Assembly: GCA_964486075.1 (NCBI GenBank)
Contig: CAZALU010000049.1
Span: 1 to 22,726 of the forward strand
From: JAHIJO01 sp964486075
GTDB lineage: Bacteria > Verrucomicrobiota > Kiritimatiellia > JAAZAB01
DNA: 22,726 bases
Direction: 5' to 3'
Shown: in pieces, positions 1-7,758 of the stretch
How the letters are laid out: the number at the start of each line of letters is the position of its first letter
Numbering within the stretch: position 1 is the stretch's first letter
The notes under the pieces: generated by a model
Database searches by the model: none
Told to the model about the DNA's origin: nothing
The model's input: the letters and a program-made list of their open reading frames with translations, nothing else
Position numbers and translations under genes: made by a program

Positions 1-55
<55 letters not shown>

Positions 56-67
56 ATTAATAAAAGC

Positions 68-96
68 AAAATATATGGGTTAAACATAAAATGCAA
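68..96 (-). promoter_or_regulatory. Probable promoter of the initiator tRNA gene
   Basis: The minus strand carries TTGCAT (96-91) and, 17 bases later, TATTTT (73-68). An overlapping TATATT (75-70) sits at a 15-base spacing. Transcription would start a few bases before the tRNA at 55. Placement by pattern only. Confidence 0.42.
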
Positions 97-219
97 GCCT
101 TATTTTGGCATGGTTCAAAAAAGGCAGGACCGTGCCGTTCAGTAAAGGCAAAGGTAGAATAAGAGGCAGTTAGGCGAAAGTGCTGAACAATATCCTGGAC
201 TTGTGGCATATCTGGCGCC

Positions 220-674
220 ATGAAAGCAAAATCTTGGCAGGGATATGCGGATGCATCGGTGCTGGAGCAAGTGACCGTGCGGTTGCTTCTAGCGAAGGAG
301 CGCCGGCGATGGGATCAACTGATGATGGAGCGGCATTACCTGAAGAGCGCCGACATGGTGGGTTGTCAGTTGCGCTACGTCGCGGAGTTGGATGGCGAAT
401 GGGTGGGATTGCTGGGCTGGTGTGCGGCGGCATACCAGCATCGTCCTTACACTGCCAAACATTTTCGGTCGTTACGGGAGCACTACCTGGGGTTGAGCGA
501 TCCCCGGATCGCCAAGGGACGAAGGCATCAGTTGGCCCCGTGTTGTCGATCTGTACCCTCGCGACCCTTTGCGGAGCGCGTGGCCCTCGGGCGATAGCAC
601 ACTTTGCGGAACATCTGAATCAGACTCAGCTACGCCTGTTACGTTGTCATCGGAAACCAAGAACCCAAGACTGA
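220..674 (+). pseudogene. Decayed DUF4338 (DruA-like) / ISAs1-type transposase fusion remnant
   Basis: This is a broken mobile-element gene. Frame 1 from 220 gives about 80 residues resembling the N-terminal half of DUF4338 proteins (ERHYLKSADMVGCQLRYV, then GEWVGLLGWCAAAYQ). It then jumps near 464 into LREHYLGLSDPRIAKGRRHQ, the start of the DDE_Tnp_1-associated domain of ISAs1-family transposases. After HQLAP, near 536-540 (a short C run), the sense moves to frame 3: VLSICTLATLCGARG, AIAHFAEHLNQTQL, then a stop at 672-674. The rest of the transposase is missing. From general knowledge, DUF4338 domains occur fused to such transposase domains, and DUF4338 is also the DruA protein of Druantia defence. 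Here the core of DUF4338 seems deleted, so I infer a relic with no function. Confidence 0.72.
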
Positions 675-727
675 ATGACACAGTCCTGGTAAATATGGCA
701 GCTTGGTGATTATTCGTATAATCAGAA

Positions 728-756
728 TTGACCCTAACAGTCGGTTGTATTATTGT
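728..756 (+). promoter_or_regulatory. Candidate sigma70-type promoter for the 908-1812 gene pair
   Basis: TTGACC (728-733), a 17-base spacer, and TATTGT (751-756). It lies about 150 bases before the start at 908 in an AT-rich stretch. A TATAAT at 717-722 is also present but has no matching -35. The rest of 675-907 shows no gene. Confidence 0.4.
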
Positions 757-907
757 TATTTATTAATTCGCCGATAGGTATCGTGTCATGTGTTGGGGCA
801 CCAACCGGTAATGCGATGTTGAATATTCCAGGGGTAAACGCATGCCACCGTGAATGAGCAAATCGCTTTGGTTGCGGCTATGCGTGGAGTTGAGGGAGAC
901 AACAGAT

Positions 908-1231
908 ATGAACCAGGAAAAAAGCCCGATCGTTCGGATATTGCTGGCTACAGCCTTAGGCATTGCTCTCGCCGCCGTCCTTGGTGTTCTGGCTATCCAA
1001 ATCATTGAATTCCGCTTTTACGAGGAAACTGATTCAGTCTGGCCGAACGCTGTATCCGGCTCCAGGGCATCGTCTACGCCGACGCCTGCGCCTTTCCTGC
1101 CCACCTTGCCGGCAGCTGGCGCCAATCTTGTCGAAGAACCGTCGCCGACGGCGGCAGTAGCAGCAGCAGTTCCAGAATCAATACCGGAGGATATAGATAT
1201 AGCCGAGCCAGCTGTCGAAATTAAAGAATAG
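908..1231 (+). CDS. Small single-pass membrane protein, unknown function
   Basis: I do not recognise this 107-residue protein. It begins with a short charged segment (MNQEKSPIVR), then one hydrophobic helix (about residues 9-33, rich in Leu, Ala, Ile), then a low-complexity Pro/Ala/Thr/Glu-rich tail ending in acidic residues. The likely topology is one membrane anchor with a disordered tail. I chose the ATG at 908 because GAGGGAG lies about 9 bases upstream; an in-frame ATG at 854 has no ribosome-binding site. A short hairpin with a T run follows the stop. It precedes another small envelope protein gene (1348) on the same strand. It could be a local accessory protein, but nothing in the sequence gives a job. 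Confidence 0.6.
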   Translation: MNQEKSPIVRILLATALGIALAAVLGVLAIQIIEFRFYEETDSVWPNAVSGSRASSTPTPAPFLPTLPAAGANLVEEPSPTAAVAAAVPESIPEDIDIAEPAVEIKE

Positions 1232-1247
1232 CCCAGCAGGGTTTTTT
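1230..1247 (+). terminator. Weak intrinsic terminator
   Basis: AGCCC (1230-1234), loop AGCA, GGGTT (1239-1243), then a run of T to 1247, right at the stop codon of the 908 gene. The stem is only five pairs, one of them G-T, so termination may be partial. Confidence 0.4.
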
Positions 1248-1347
1248 ATCTTGATTTCTCATCCGTCAACGTGTAAAAATACACAAATAAGCGGTAACAA
1301 TACGATCCGTGGTAAGGATTGCACAAAACCAGGAGCTTGAGATAAAT

Positions 1348-1812
1348 ATGAAAACAGTGATCACGCTTGTTGCTGTCATCGGCATGGGGTTGGCATTCAT
1401 ATCAAGCTCAAAATCCGAGGAGCTCAAAAAATACCCGAACGTCAAGGTCACCGAAGAAAAAGCTCCGGGTCCCGCGCAGACTGAATTCCAGCCCATCAAC
1501 ATCGACCCGGCGCTGATCAAGCAAAGTATGCAGGCCCGGTCGGAATATGAAGACCTGAACCGAAAGATCATCGCCCGCCAAACCAAGCTCTGCGATGAAA
1601 ACGCAACCATCAAGGACCTGCAGGTAAAAATGCGTGAAATCCAGAAGAATATCGACAAGATTCTAGCGGAAGACCAAGAGCTTCAAAAACTGCACAAAAA
1701 ATTCCAGTCTGTTTCCCCGGAAATGCCCATAGGCATGAAGCGACCGGTTGCCGGGAATGCCCCGCTTGCGCCTGGCACGCTGAGCCCGGCGCCGGCCAAA
1801 AAGAACCCTTAA
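1348..1812 (+). CDS. Small exported coiled-coil protein, unknown function
   Basis: A 154-residue protein that I cannot name. MKTVITLVAVIGMGLAFISSS looks like a signal peptide or N-terminal anchor. The middle (about residues 55-120) is highly charged, with heptad-like spacing of Leu/Ile/Met, and probably forms a helix or coiled coil (SEYEDLNRKI, MREIQKNIDKI, EDQELQKLHKKF). The tail is Pro/Ala-rich and ends KKNP. ATG 1348 is preferred over 1309 because it opens the signal peptide and has AGGAG at 1331-1335. The stop TAA (1810-1812) overlaps the stop of the minus-strand flippase gene. An envelope scaffold or chaperone-like role is possible but speculative. Confidence 0.65.
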   Translation: MKTVITLVAVIGMGLAFISSSKSEELKKYPNVKVTEEKAPGPAQTEFQPINIDPALIKQSMQARSEYEDLNRKIIARQTKLCDENATIKDLQVKMREIQKNIDKILAEDQELQKLHKKFQSVSPEMPIGMKRPVAGNAPLAPGTLSPAPAKKNP

Positions 1813-3056
1813 TTCTTTCTCCACGGCATGCCGAACGCCAATGCTGTCATGGCAACCAAGTTGATGCCAGCCATCAATGCCACGATCTGCATTATGCTCC
1901 GATGCCAGATAATAACTCCACCTACGTAAGCCAAGGCACAGAACACCACCAGCCAAGCCCACTGGAATCGGCGCTGGGCAAGCTCGAAATTCAGCATCAT
2001 GTAAGACAGCCCCAGCGGTGCCATGGCCCATAACACCGCCCGCAATAAACTCAGCTCCTGCGCTTCAGGGCGCTTGCCGACAAACGCATTCCAGATCGGG
2101 ACGGCGAGCAGATGCGCACTAATGCAAGCCACCAAAATCAGGCCCACCGCGAAACCAAGCGCTCGCAATAGCAAGTGCCGATCGCTATCCGACATGCTGC
2201 CCTCAGACACCACCTTGGGAAACATGGCCGCGGCAATCGGCATGGACAAGAAAACTATTCCCCGCCCAATCGTGGCCGCCCGGGCAAATACTCCCGTTTC
2301 TTCCGGACTGAAATAGTGTTTCACCATGCATATATCGGCGTTGGCCAGGATCGCATACCCCGCCAGGATCAGAAGCGACTTAAAAAAATATGATCCGCCG
2401 CCCGTCAGTGTCGCCGGCACAGTATTCGGTTTGCCGCGCAGCGCCAGTTGCAGACCTACCGCGCCGATGACCAGGCAAGCCAAAACTCCCAACCCTTGTC
2501 CCAGCAAGGCCATCATCGCCGATGCCTGCACCCACAGCACAAGCGCCATACCCGCCAACAATCGCACCACACCCCAACTTTGTCCGGATAGGGCCCACCA
2601 GCCAAATGCCTGCACGCCCTGCAGGGCGCCGGCCAGTAGAGGCATGAACAAGGCTCCGGCCATCACGGCAGCGGCCATGACCAGGATAGCGGGAGCAGGC
2701 AGTTGAAAAAAGTGGGCCAACCAATAGCGCCCCGCCACAGCCGCCACCAGAACTGCCAGGGCAATACCGGCAATGATCTTGCCCCACCCCACCACCAGTC
2801 CGCGCACCCGCCCGGGACTGCCAGCCTGGCAATAGCGAGCAGCATAATATGCCACGGCTGTCCGTAAAGCTTCCAGCGGGATGGACCCGATGACGATTAT
2901 TCCGCACATGGTCGCAAAGATCCCGTATTCCACCTGCGACAGTCGGCGCATCAGGAATACCTGGTAAAGTATCGCGGCCAGATTACCCACCTGGCTAGCT
3001 GCCAGGAGCAGAAAACTGTGCCGTAACAAGCGATCATGATCTTGAAAGGTCGCCAT
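1809..3056 (-). CDS. Polysaccharide flippase-like (Wzx/MATE-type) membrane protein
   Basis: This 415-residue protein is mostly hydrophobic, with about twelve predicted membrane helices. It opens with the pattern of oligosaccharide or lipid flippases: LLAASQVGNLAAILYQ, then a short loop and RRLSQVEYGIFATMCGII (compare the usual 'lg..eyG.~a...s' of the Polysacc_synt and MurJ/MATE fold). Such proteins move lipid-linked sugar units across the inner membrane for capsule, O-antigen or exopolysaccharide. No glycosyltransferase lies beside it here, so the substrate is unknown. The start ATG at 3056 has TAGGGGG just upstream. Convergent with 1348-1812, sharing the TTAA at the ends. Confidence 0.75.
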   Translation of the reverse strand: MATFQDHDRLLRHSFLLLAASQVGNLAAILYQVFLMRRLSQVEYGIFATMCGIIVIGSIPLEALRTAVAYYAARYCQAGSPGRVRGLVVGWGKIIAGIALAVLVAAVAGRYWLAHFFQLPAPAILVMAAAVMAGALFMPLLAGALQGVQAFGWWALSGQSWGVVRLLAGMALVLWVQASAMMALLGQGLGVLACLVIGAVGLQLALRGKPNTVPATLTGGGSYFFKSLLILAGYAILANADICMVKHYFSPEETGVFARAATIGRGIVFLSMPIAAAMFPKVVSEGSMSDSDRHLLLRALGFAVGLILVACISAHLLAVPIWNAFVGKRPEAQELSLLRAVLWAMAPLGLSYMMLNFELAQRRFQWAWLVVFCALAYVGGVIIWHRSIMQIVALMAGINLVAMTALAFGMPWRKN

Positions 3057-3182
3057 ATAACCCCCTAGCGATCCTTGACCAACAGGGATTTGGCGGCATT
3101 TTTTCCGGAGCCTAGGGGCGCAGCAATACGCATTATGGCCGGCGCCTTCTGCCGTCTTGTGCGACAGGAATAACAGGCCATA

Positions 3183-3211
3183 ATTATAAGTTTTGCTAGG
3201 GACGACTTAAG
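3183..3211 (-). promoter_or_regulatory. Possible promoter of the flippase gene
   Basis: The minus strand has TATAAT (3188-3183) with a poor -35 (TTAAGT) 16 bases upstream. It is about 127 bases before the start at 3056. Weak evidence. Confidence 0.25.
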
Positions 3212-3219
3212 CATGGGCA

Positions 3220-3275
3220 GGCACTTTTAAAGGTGACAGAATGGATGTCAATGACTCTTTTAAATTGACCGTGCC
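3220..3275. repeat. Nested short inverted repeats
   Basis: GGCAC (3220-3224) pairs with GTGCC (3271-3275), and TGACA (3234-3238) pairs with TGTCA (3246-3250); TTTAAA palindromes lie between. The symmetry is imperfect. It sits between the flippase leader and the hairpin array. Confidence 0.35.
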
Positions 3276-3325
3276 ATAACCACCATAGAATCGGCCGCAA
3301 TGAGTAATGCGCTTATGTAGAACCT

Positions 3326-3528
3326 GATTTTTGCGCCGAGCCGGCGCAAAAATCACCCCAAAGGTCCGCCACGTGAGTCACGTTCCACGTGCCAACGCGG
3401 TCACGTGATGATGGCCGCGTAAAACGCGGCCAAACGGGGTTAACCACGTTAGTTTCGAAAACAACCCAACGGGTTATTTTCGAAACTTCACGTCTTTCGC
3501 CAGCGGACAATGCCCGCTTAGGCGAAAG
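3326..3528. repeat. Array of perfect hairpins and CACGTG palindromes beside tRNA-Lys
   Basis: No gene here, but nearly the whole 203 bp is self-complementary. (1) 13-bp arms 3326-3338/3342-3354 with a 3-base loop. (2) ACGTGA/TCACGT 3371-3376/3378-3383. (3) CACGTG at 3370, 3386 and 3402, exactly 16 bp apart. (4) 8-bp arms 3413-3420/3424-3431 with loop AAA. (5) GGTTAACC at 3438. (6) 10-bp arms 3452-3461/3477-3486 with an inner AACCC/GGGTT stem. (7) 8-bp arms 3494-3501/3521-3528 with inner AGCGG/CCGCT. Each hairpin has its own sequence, so this is not a tandem repeat. It lies directly downstream of tRNA-Lys on the minus strand. Function unknown: RNA processing, termination, protein binding or a mobile relic. 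Confidence 0.85.
3452..3486. terminator. Possible bidirectional terminator within the hairpin array
   Basis: Read on either strand it gives an A run, a stem AACCC/GGGTT with a 3-base loop, and then a T run (TTTT), enclosed in a longer GTTTCGAAAA/TTTTCGAAAC stem. That is the shape of an intrinsic terminator for the minus-strand tRNA-Lys transcript. Confidence 0.4.
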
Positions 3529-3539
3529 CAAAAAGGAAA

Positions 3540-3612
<73 letters not shown>

Positions 3613-3619
3613 GCCGGGC

Positions 3620-3648
3620 ACAGTAGAGAGCGGCATCAAGAAATGCAA
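3620..3648 (-). promoter_or_regulatory. Candidate promoter of tRNA-Lys
   Basis: On the minus strand TTGCAT (3648-3643), a 17-base spacer, and TACTGT (3625-3620), with the tRNA starting 8 bases later. The -35 matches that of the initiator tRNA promoter; the -10 is weak. Confidence 0.35.
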
Positions 3649-3707
3649 GCAAAGAAACATCAAAATTCGGTATGGCAGAACATATGAAAATATCGGATAG
3701 ACACGAT

Positions 3708-3766
3708 AAAAAGTGTCCCTCCATCGATCAGGTCGTGCAAAGTTCCTACCAAGATGGAGGGACACT
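3708..3766 (-). terminator. Long inverted repeat, probable terminator of the dcw operon
   Basis: Perfect 14-bp arms at 3712-3725 and 3753-3766 (GATGGAGGGACACT on one side) enclose a 27-base loop. On the minus strand the second arm is followed by a T run (about 3711-3708). It lies about 120 bases past the murD stop. The long loop is unusual for an intrinsic terminator; it could also be the joined ends of a mobile element. Confidence 0.55.
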
Positions 3767-3884
3767 CTCTTGTATGCAAGTCCGGGAAGCCCGTCCAAAC
3801 CTCCGGGAAGAGCCGGGAGCCCAAGATCACTGCCGCCTGGTTCGAACTGAATTCAACACACTTGAGTTGCGGGCCAGACTCGCT

Positions 3885-5243
3885 TTAGAGGGAACGAATT
3901 ATTTCTAAAAACCGCTGTCCGCGCTCTTCGAAACTCCGGAACTGATCAAAGCTGGCGCAGGCCGGCGCCAACAAGATGGTGTCGCCCGGTCGTGCTTCCG
4001 ACCAGGCCAGGCGCACGGCATTTTCCAGGGTTTGGCTCAGACGGCAAGGGATAATATCCCGCCAGGCGGCGGCCATCACTTCGGCGGCTGTCCCGATGAG
4101 ATAAACCGCGGCGGCTTTTTGCGCCAACAACTCTCGGGCCGCGGCATAGGATTCATGCTTGGGCAGGCCGCCGGCAATCAAACGCACCGGCGCTTTGCTC
4201 ATCTGCAAACCCGCCATCAGCGCCGCCAGGTTGGTGGCCTTGGAATCGTCCACGAACCGGATCTGCCGGAGTATGGCAACCTCCCGCATGCGATGCGGCA
4301 AAGGTTGAAAATTGCGCGCAGCTAGTTCGAGCGCTGCCAGAGGTTCTTGGCAAGCGCTGATCGCGGCGGCGGCGGCCGCAGCCGCCAAACCCAGGACTTG
4401 ATTGGCAAACCCCGTGCCTGCCAACACCAGGCCACGCGAACTCAAACGCTCCACCACGCTGTCTTCCAAATAACGAAAATCGGCATTCGGCGACACCCCG
4501 AAAGACACCCAGCGATTGGCCGATGCCGCAAGCCGGGCCACCCTCTCGGCAGAAGCCTCCGGCACCACCCCGATATCTTCCGGGCGCATCCTAGCAAAAA
4601 GACGGGCCTTCAGCCGCTCGTAGGTCACCATGTCGCCATGCCGATCCAGATGATTGGGAAGCACGTTCATGAGTACGGCCACCTCCGGCCGGAACAGACT
4701 CACGGTTTCGAGCTGGAAGGAACTGACCTCCAGAACCAGCCAGTCCAAATCCCGGTCCTCCATGACCACTTTGGACACTGGCGTGCCGTAATTCCCGGCC
4801 ACTGCCACGCGCTGTCCGGCCAAGGTTAACGCGTCCGCACACAGTTTGACCAGCGTGCTTTTGCCATTAGACCCTGACACAGCTAGCACCCGACACGGCG
4901 TCCTGCCCGGCCCAAGTACTCCAGCGCGGCAGACCCGGCTCCAGCCCAGCTCGAGCTCGGCGAGCACGGGCGCCCCCCGGCTGCGCATTGATTGCACCCA
5001 CTCCGAACTTGCCGGAACCCCGGGGCTGACCACGCACACGGCATAGGAATCGGAAGGTAAATCGGGACAACCCAAGTGGACGCAGGCGCCGAGCGCCTCC
5101 AATTCGGAGGCCCGGCGGCGTGCGCCTTCGCCATCGTTCCGGTCTATAATATCGACCTGTGTGCCTTCCGCCAGCAAGAGGCGAGCGGCGGCTTCGCCAC
5201 TGGCTGCGAGGCCGAGGATCAGAGCTGTGGGATAGCTTTGCAT
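3885..5243 (-). CDS. murD: UDP-N-acetylmuramoylalanine--D-glutamate ligase MurD
   Basis: Adds D-glutamate to UDP-MurNAc-L-alanine, using ATP, in the cytoplasmic stage of peptidoglycan synthesis. At 452 residues it has normal family length. It has an N-terminal nucleotide-binding segment (ALILGLAASGEAAARLL), the P-loop GSNGKST (about 124-130), the SSFQLE segment, NVLPNHLDRHG, then PHRMREV, FVDDSKATN and LAPACASFDQFRSFEERG, all Mur ligase signatures. I use the ATG at 5243, which opens the Rossmann strand and overlaps the mraY stop by one base (TAATG), implying translational coupling; a longer in-frame reading to 5336 lies inside mraY. It is the last gene of this dcw operon. An unusually long Ala run sits before the C-terminal domain. 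Confidence 0.96.
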   Translation of the reverse strand: MQSYPTALILGLAASGEAAARLLLAEGTQVDIIDRNDGEGARRRASELEALGACVHLGCPDLPSDSYAVCVVSPGVPASSEWVQSMRSRGAPVLAELELGWSRVCRAGVLGPGRTPCRVLAVSGSNGKSTLVKLCADALTLAGQRVAVAGNYGTPVSKVVMEDRDLDWLVLEVSSFQLETVSLFRPEVAVLMNVLPNHLDRHGDMVTYERLKARLFARMRPEDIGVVPEASAERVARLAASANRWVSFGVSPNADFRYLEDSVVERLSSRGLVLAGTGFANQVLGLAAAAAAAAISACQEPLAALELAARNFQPLPHRMREVAILRQIRFVDDSKATNLAALMAGLQMSKAPVRLIAGGLPKHESYAAARELLAQKAAAVYLIGTAAEVMAAAWRDIIPCRLSQTLENAVRLAWSEARPGDTILLAPACASFDQFRSFEERGQRFLEIIRSL

Positions 5244-6355
5244 TAGCGAATCTTGAGCAGCAGCACACCGAGCAGGGCAAAGATAATCGACAGGATCCAG
5301 AACCGCACGGTAACTTGCGTTTCGCTCCAAGGACATTTCTTCATTTCAAAATGATGATGCAGGGGGGCGCAGGCAAAAATTCGCCGCCGTTTCAGCTTGA
5401 ACCAGCCCACCTGTAAAATGACGCTCAGCGCCTCTAGCACGAACATTCCTCCGACCACCATTAACACAAGCTCCTGTTTGATCAGCGCAGCCACGATACC
5501 AATCCCACCGCCCAGCGCCAGACTCCCCGTGTCGCCCATAAAAATCCGGGCCGGATGGCAATTGAACCAGAGAAAGCCCAGGCAGGCGCCCAGCATGCAG
5601 CCGCAGAACACGGCCAGTTCCCCGCTGCCGGCGATGTACGGCACCTGCAGGTAATCGGCGAAACGCACATGACCCGCCACATAAGTCATGACCAGGTAGG
5701 CGAACGTCACCGAAGCGACGCAGCCGATGGCCAGTCCGTCCAGACCATCGGTTAAATTGACCGCGTTACTGGATCCGACCACCACCAGGAACAGGAACAG
5801 AAAAACCGCCAGCAAACTCATATGCGCAATCAGCGGCAGTTTAAGGAAGGGCACCATCAGTTGCCGCGCGTGTTCACGCGTGTCCGGGATTAACAACAGC
5901 AACCCGGTCACCCCGGCCACCCACAAGCTCTGGAATAAAAGTTTTTTCAGAGGACGCATCCCCCGCACATCGCGGCGCACCGTTTTAATATAGTCATCGG
6001 CGAGCCCGATCAGACCCATGACACCTAACGTTAGCAGGGCGATCCAGACGAGCAGGTTTGTTGGGATCGCCCACAGCAGGCAGGACACCGCAATAGCGCC
6101 GATAATCAACAACCCGCCCATGGTTGGCGTCTTTTTTTTGATTTCTCCGCGCAGCGCATCCAGCGCGGGCGCATCTTCTCTATAGCGGGTATCGTCGCCG
6201 CTGCACAGCCGCCCCAGCTTGCGAATCACCCATGGCCCAAATATCAGGCAGATAAGAAACGCCGTGCCGGCCCCGGCAATCGCCCGGACAGTAATGTATT
6301 GAAAAATACGGAAAAACGAAATCGAATCCGCGAAATAATGTAGATAATACAGCAT
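5243..6355 (-). CDS. mraY: Phospho-N-acetylmuramoyl-pentapeptide-transferase MraY
   Basis: Integral inner-membrane enzyme that transfers phospho-MurNAc-pentapeptide to undecaprenyl phosphate, giving lipid I. The 370 residues form about ten hydrophobic helices and keep the family motifs: LADDYIKTV (acidic Mg site), SSNAVNLTDGLDGLA, FMGDTGSLALGGG and PLHHHFE near the C-terminus. I chose ATG 6355 (MLYYLHYFAD, the usual MraY opening). GAGG lies a few bases upstream within the end of murF, and the gap to murF is 8 bases. A start 39 bases further up would lie inside murF. The stop overlaps the murD start. Confidence 0.97.
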   Translation of the reverse strand: MLYYLHYFADSISFFRIFQYITVRAIAGAGTAFLICLIFGPWVIRKLGRLCSGDDTRYREDAPALDALRGEIKKKTPTMGGLLIIGAIAVSCLLWAIPTNLLVWIALLTLGVMGLIGLADDYIKTVRRDVRGMRPLKKLLFQSLWVAGVTGLLLLIPDTREHARQLMVPFLKLPLIAHMSLLAVFLFLFLVVVGSSNAVNLTDGLDGLAIGCVASVTFAYLVMTYVAGHVRFADYLQVPYIAGSGELAVFCGCMLGACLGFLWFNCHPARIFMGDTGSLALGGGIGIVAALIKQELVLMVVGGMFVLEALSVILQVGWFKLKRRRIFACAPLHHHFEMKKCPWSETQVTVRFWILSIIFALLGVLLLKIR

Positions 6356-6363
6356 GTCAATCC

Positions 6364-7752
6364 TCACTGCTTCCCAGTCGTTTGTTGCCTCCACAGGTCC
6401 AGCACCAGCTCCAGGCGCTGGCCGCGGGATGCCTTGAACAGCACGACATCCCCCGGCACCGTATCCCGGCTAAGCCGTTGCGCGGCCCGGGCATGATCCG
6501 GACAGCGAAAAATGCGGGCAGCATCCAGCCCGGCTTGCTCAGCCGCCGAGGCAATTCGGGCTCCAAGCTCCCCCACCCCAATCAAGCCACGCCACGCGCC
6601 CCGCGCCACCAGCCGGCCCAATTCTTCATGGGCATGATTTTCCTCCGCTCCCAGTTCCAGCATGCCGGCCAACACCAACCACTTACGCCCCAGCGCCGGC
6701 ATATCCGCAAATGTCCGCAGGGCCGCCGCCATACTCACAGGATTGGCATTATAGGCATCGTTGACCACGGTAATGCCGTTTAATGTTTGGACTTCCCAGC
6801 GCATGGGTTGAGGACAAAATTTTTCTAGGGAACGTCGGATATCATCCCAACCCAATCCGTGGGCACGCCCCACGGCGACGGCAAACAGCGCATTTTCCAG
6901 ATGGTGCCGCCCCGGCAAAGACATTTTGAAGAAACATCGTTCGCCACTTTCGCGTTCAATAATCTGCGCCATCCCGCCCCAGGTGTCAGCCGGTATCCCC
7001 CGGTAATCGGCATCGCCGGACAGAGCCACGGTAATCACGCGACCCGGAGCCAGGGCGCGCAAGCGGGGGTAATAGGCAGCATCGCTTCGCAAAACCGCCG
7101 TACCGGCCGGGGACAGACTTTTAAGAATCGAAGCTTTTTCCTCCAGGATTCCATCAACGGATTTAAAATGTTCCAGATGAACAGGCGCAATTGTAGTTAC
7201 AAGCGCCCAATCAGGCCGCAGAATTTTACAAAGCAACATCAACTCTCCGGGGTGATTGGTGCCCATTTCAAATACGCCCACGCGCGTAGCTGGATCCATT
7301 TTTAACAAGCTCAAAGGTAAGCCGATGTCATTGTTCCAATTGCCGAGGGTTCGCGCCGTGACAAACCGGCAGGAGAGAATATCGGCCACCATTTCCTTGA
7401 CCGTGGTTTTGCCTATGCTGCCCGTCACGGCAATCGCGGAAAGCCCGATCCGGCGCCGATAGGCGGCCGCAATATCCCGCAAAGCCCGGCCCGTATCCGA
7501 CACACACAATAATGCTCCGTCAAGATCAGCGGGACATGTGCCCTCGCAAACCGCGGCGGCCGCGGCGCCCTTGGCAAATGCCAGCCGAACAAATCTGTGC
7601 CCGTCAAAACGTTCGCCGCGGATCGCCACAAAGAAATTACCGGGCACCAGCGTGCGCGAATCGATGGAAAACCCTTTGAGCACAGCAGGCCGCCGCGCCA
7701 GCCATCTGCCACCGCTCCATTGTTCAATCAGTTTTGCATCGAACATCTGCAT
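6364..7752 (-). CDS. murF: UDP-MurNAc-tripeptide--D-alanyl-D-alanine ligase MurF
   Basis: Adds the D-Ala-D-Ala dipeptide to the UDP-MurNAc-tripeptide, the last cytoplasmic precursor step. The 462 residues show the N-terminal SIDSRTLVPGNFFVAIRG block, the P-loop TGSIGKTT (110-117), TLGNWNNDIGLPLS, FEMGTNHPGE, the MurF-specific NDAYNANPVSM and LAGMLELG. These separate it from MurC, MurD and MurE. It starts 6 bases after the murE stop; ATG at 7752 and ATG at 7746 are both possible and neither has a clear ribosome-binding site, so coupling to murE is likely. It lies between murE and mraY as in classical dcw clusters. Confidence 0.96.
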   Translation of the reverse strand: MQMFDAKLIEQWSGGRWLARRPAVLKGFSIDSRTLVPGNFFVAIRGERFDGHRFVRLAFAKGAAAAAVCEGTCPADLDGALLCVSDTGRALRDIAAAYRRRIGLSAIAVTGSIGKTTVKEMVADILSCRFVTARTLGNWNNDIGLPLSLLKMDPATRVGVFEMGTNHPGELMLLCKILRPDWALVTTIAPVHLEHFKSVDGILEEKASILKSLSPAGTAVLRSDAAYYPRLRALAPGRVITVALSGDADYRGIPADTWGGMAQIIERESGERCFFKMSLPGRHHLENALFAVAVGRAHGLGWDDIRRSLEKFCPQPMRWEVQTLNGITVVNDAYNANPVSMAAALRTFADMPALGRKWLVLAGMLELGAEENHAHEELGRLVARGAWRGLIGVGELGARIASAAEQAGLDAARIFRCPDHARAAQRLSRDTVPGDVVLFKASRGQRLELVLDLWRQQTTGKQ

Positions 7753-7758
7753 TGGATT

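Noticed and set aside
170..180. TTAGGCGAAAG shared with the hairpin array (3518-3528)
   Set aside because: Only 11 bases and no other similarity; probably chance.
180..674. Reading the 164-codon frame as one intact gene
   Set aside because: Only its last third has transposase similarity; the first part is the wrong frame of the DUF4338 segment.
3326..3528. CRISPR array
   Set aside because: The hairpins all differ in sequence; no direct repeat with regular spacers and no cas genes.
4347..4829. Plus-strand frames inside murD and other wall genes
   Set aside because: High-GC shadow frames opposite well-supported genes.
5243..5336. N-terminal extension of murD
   Set aside because: It lies inside mraY and precedes the start of the Rossmann fold; ATG 5243 overlaps the mraY stop as expected for coupling.
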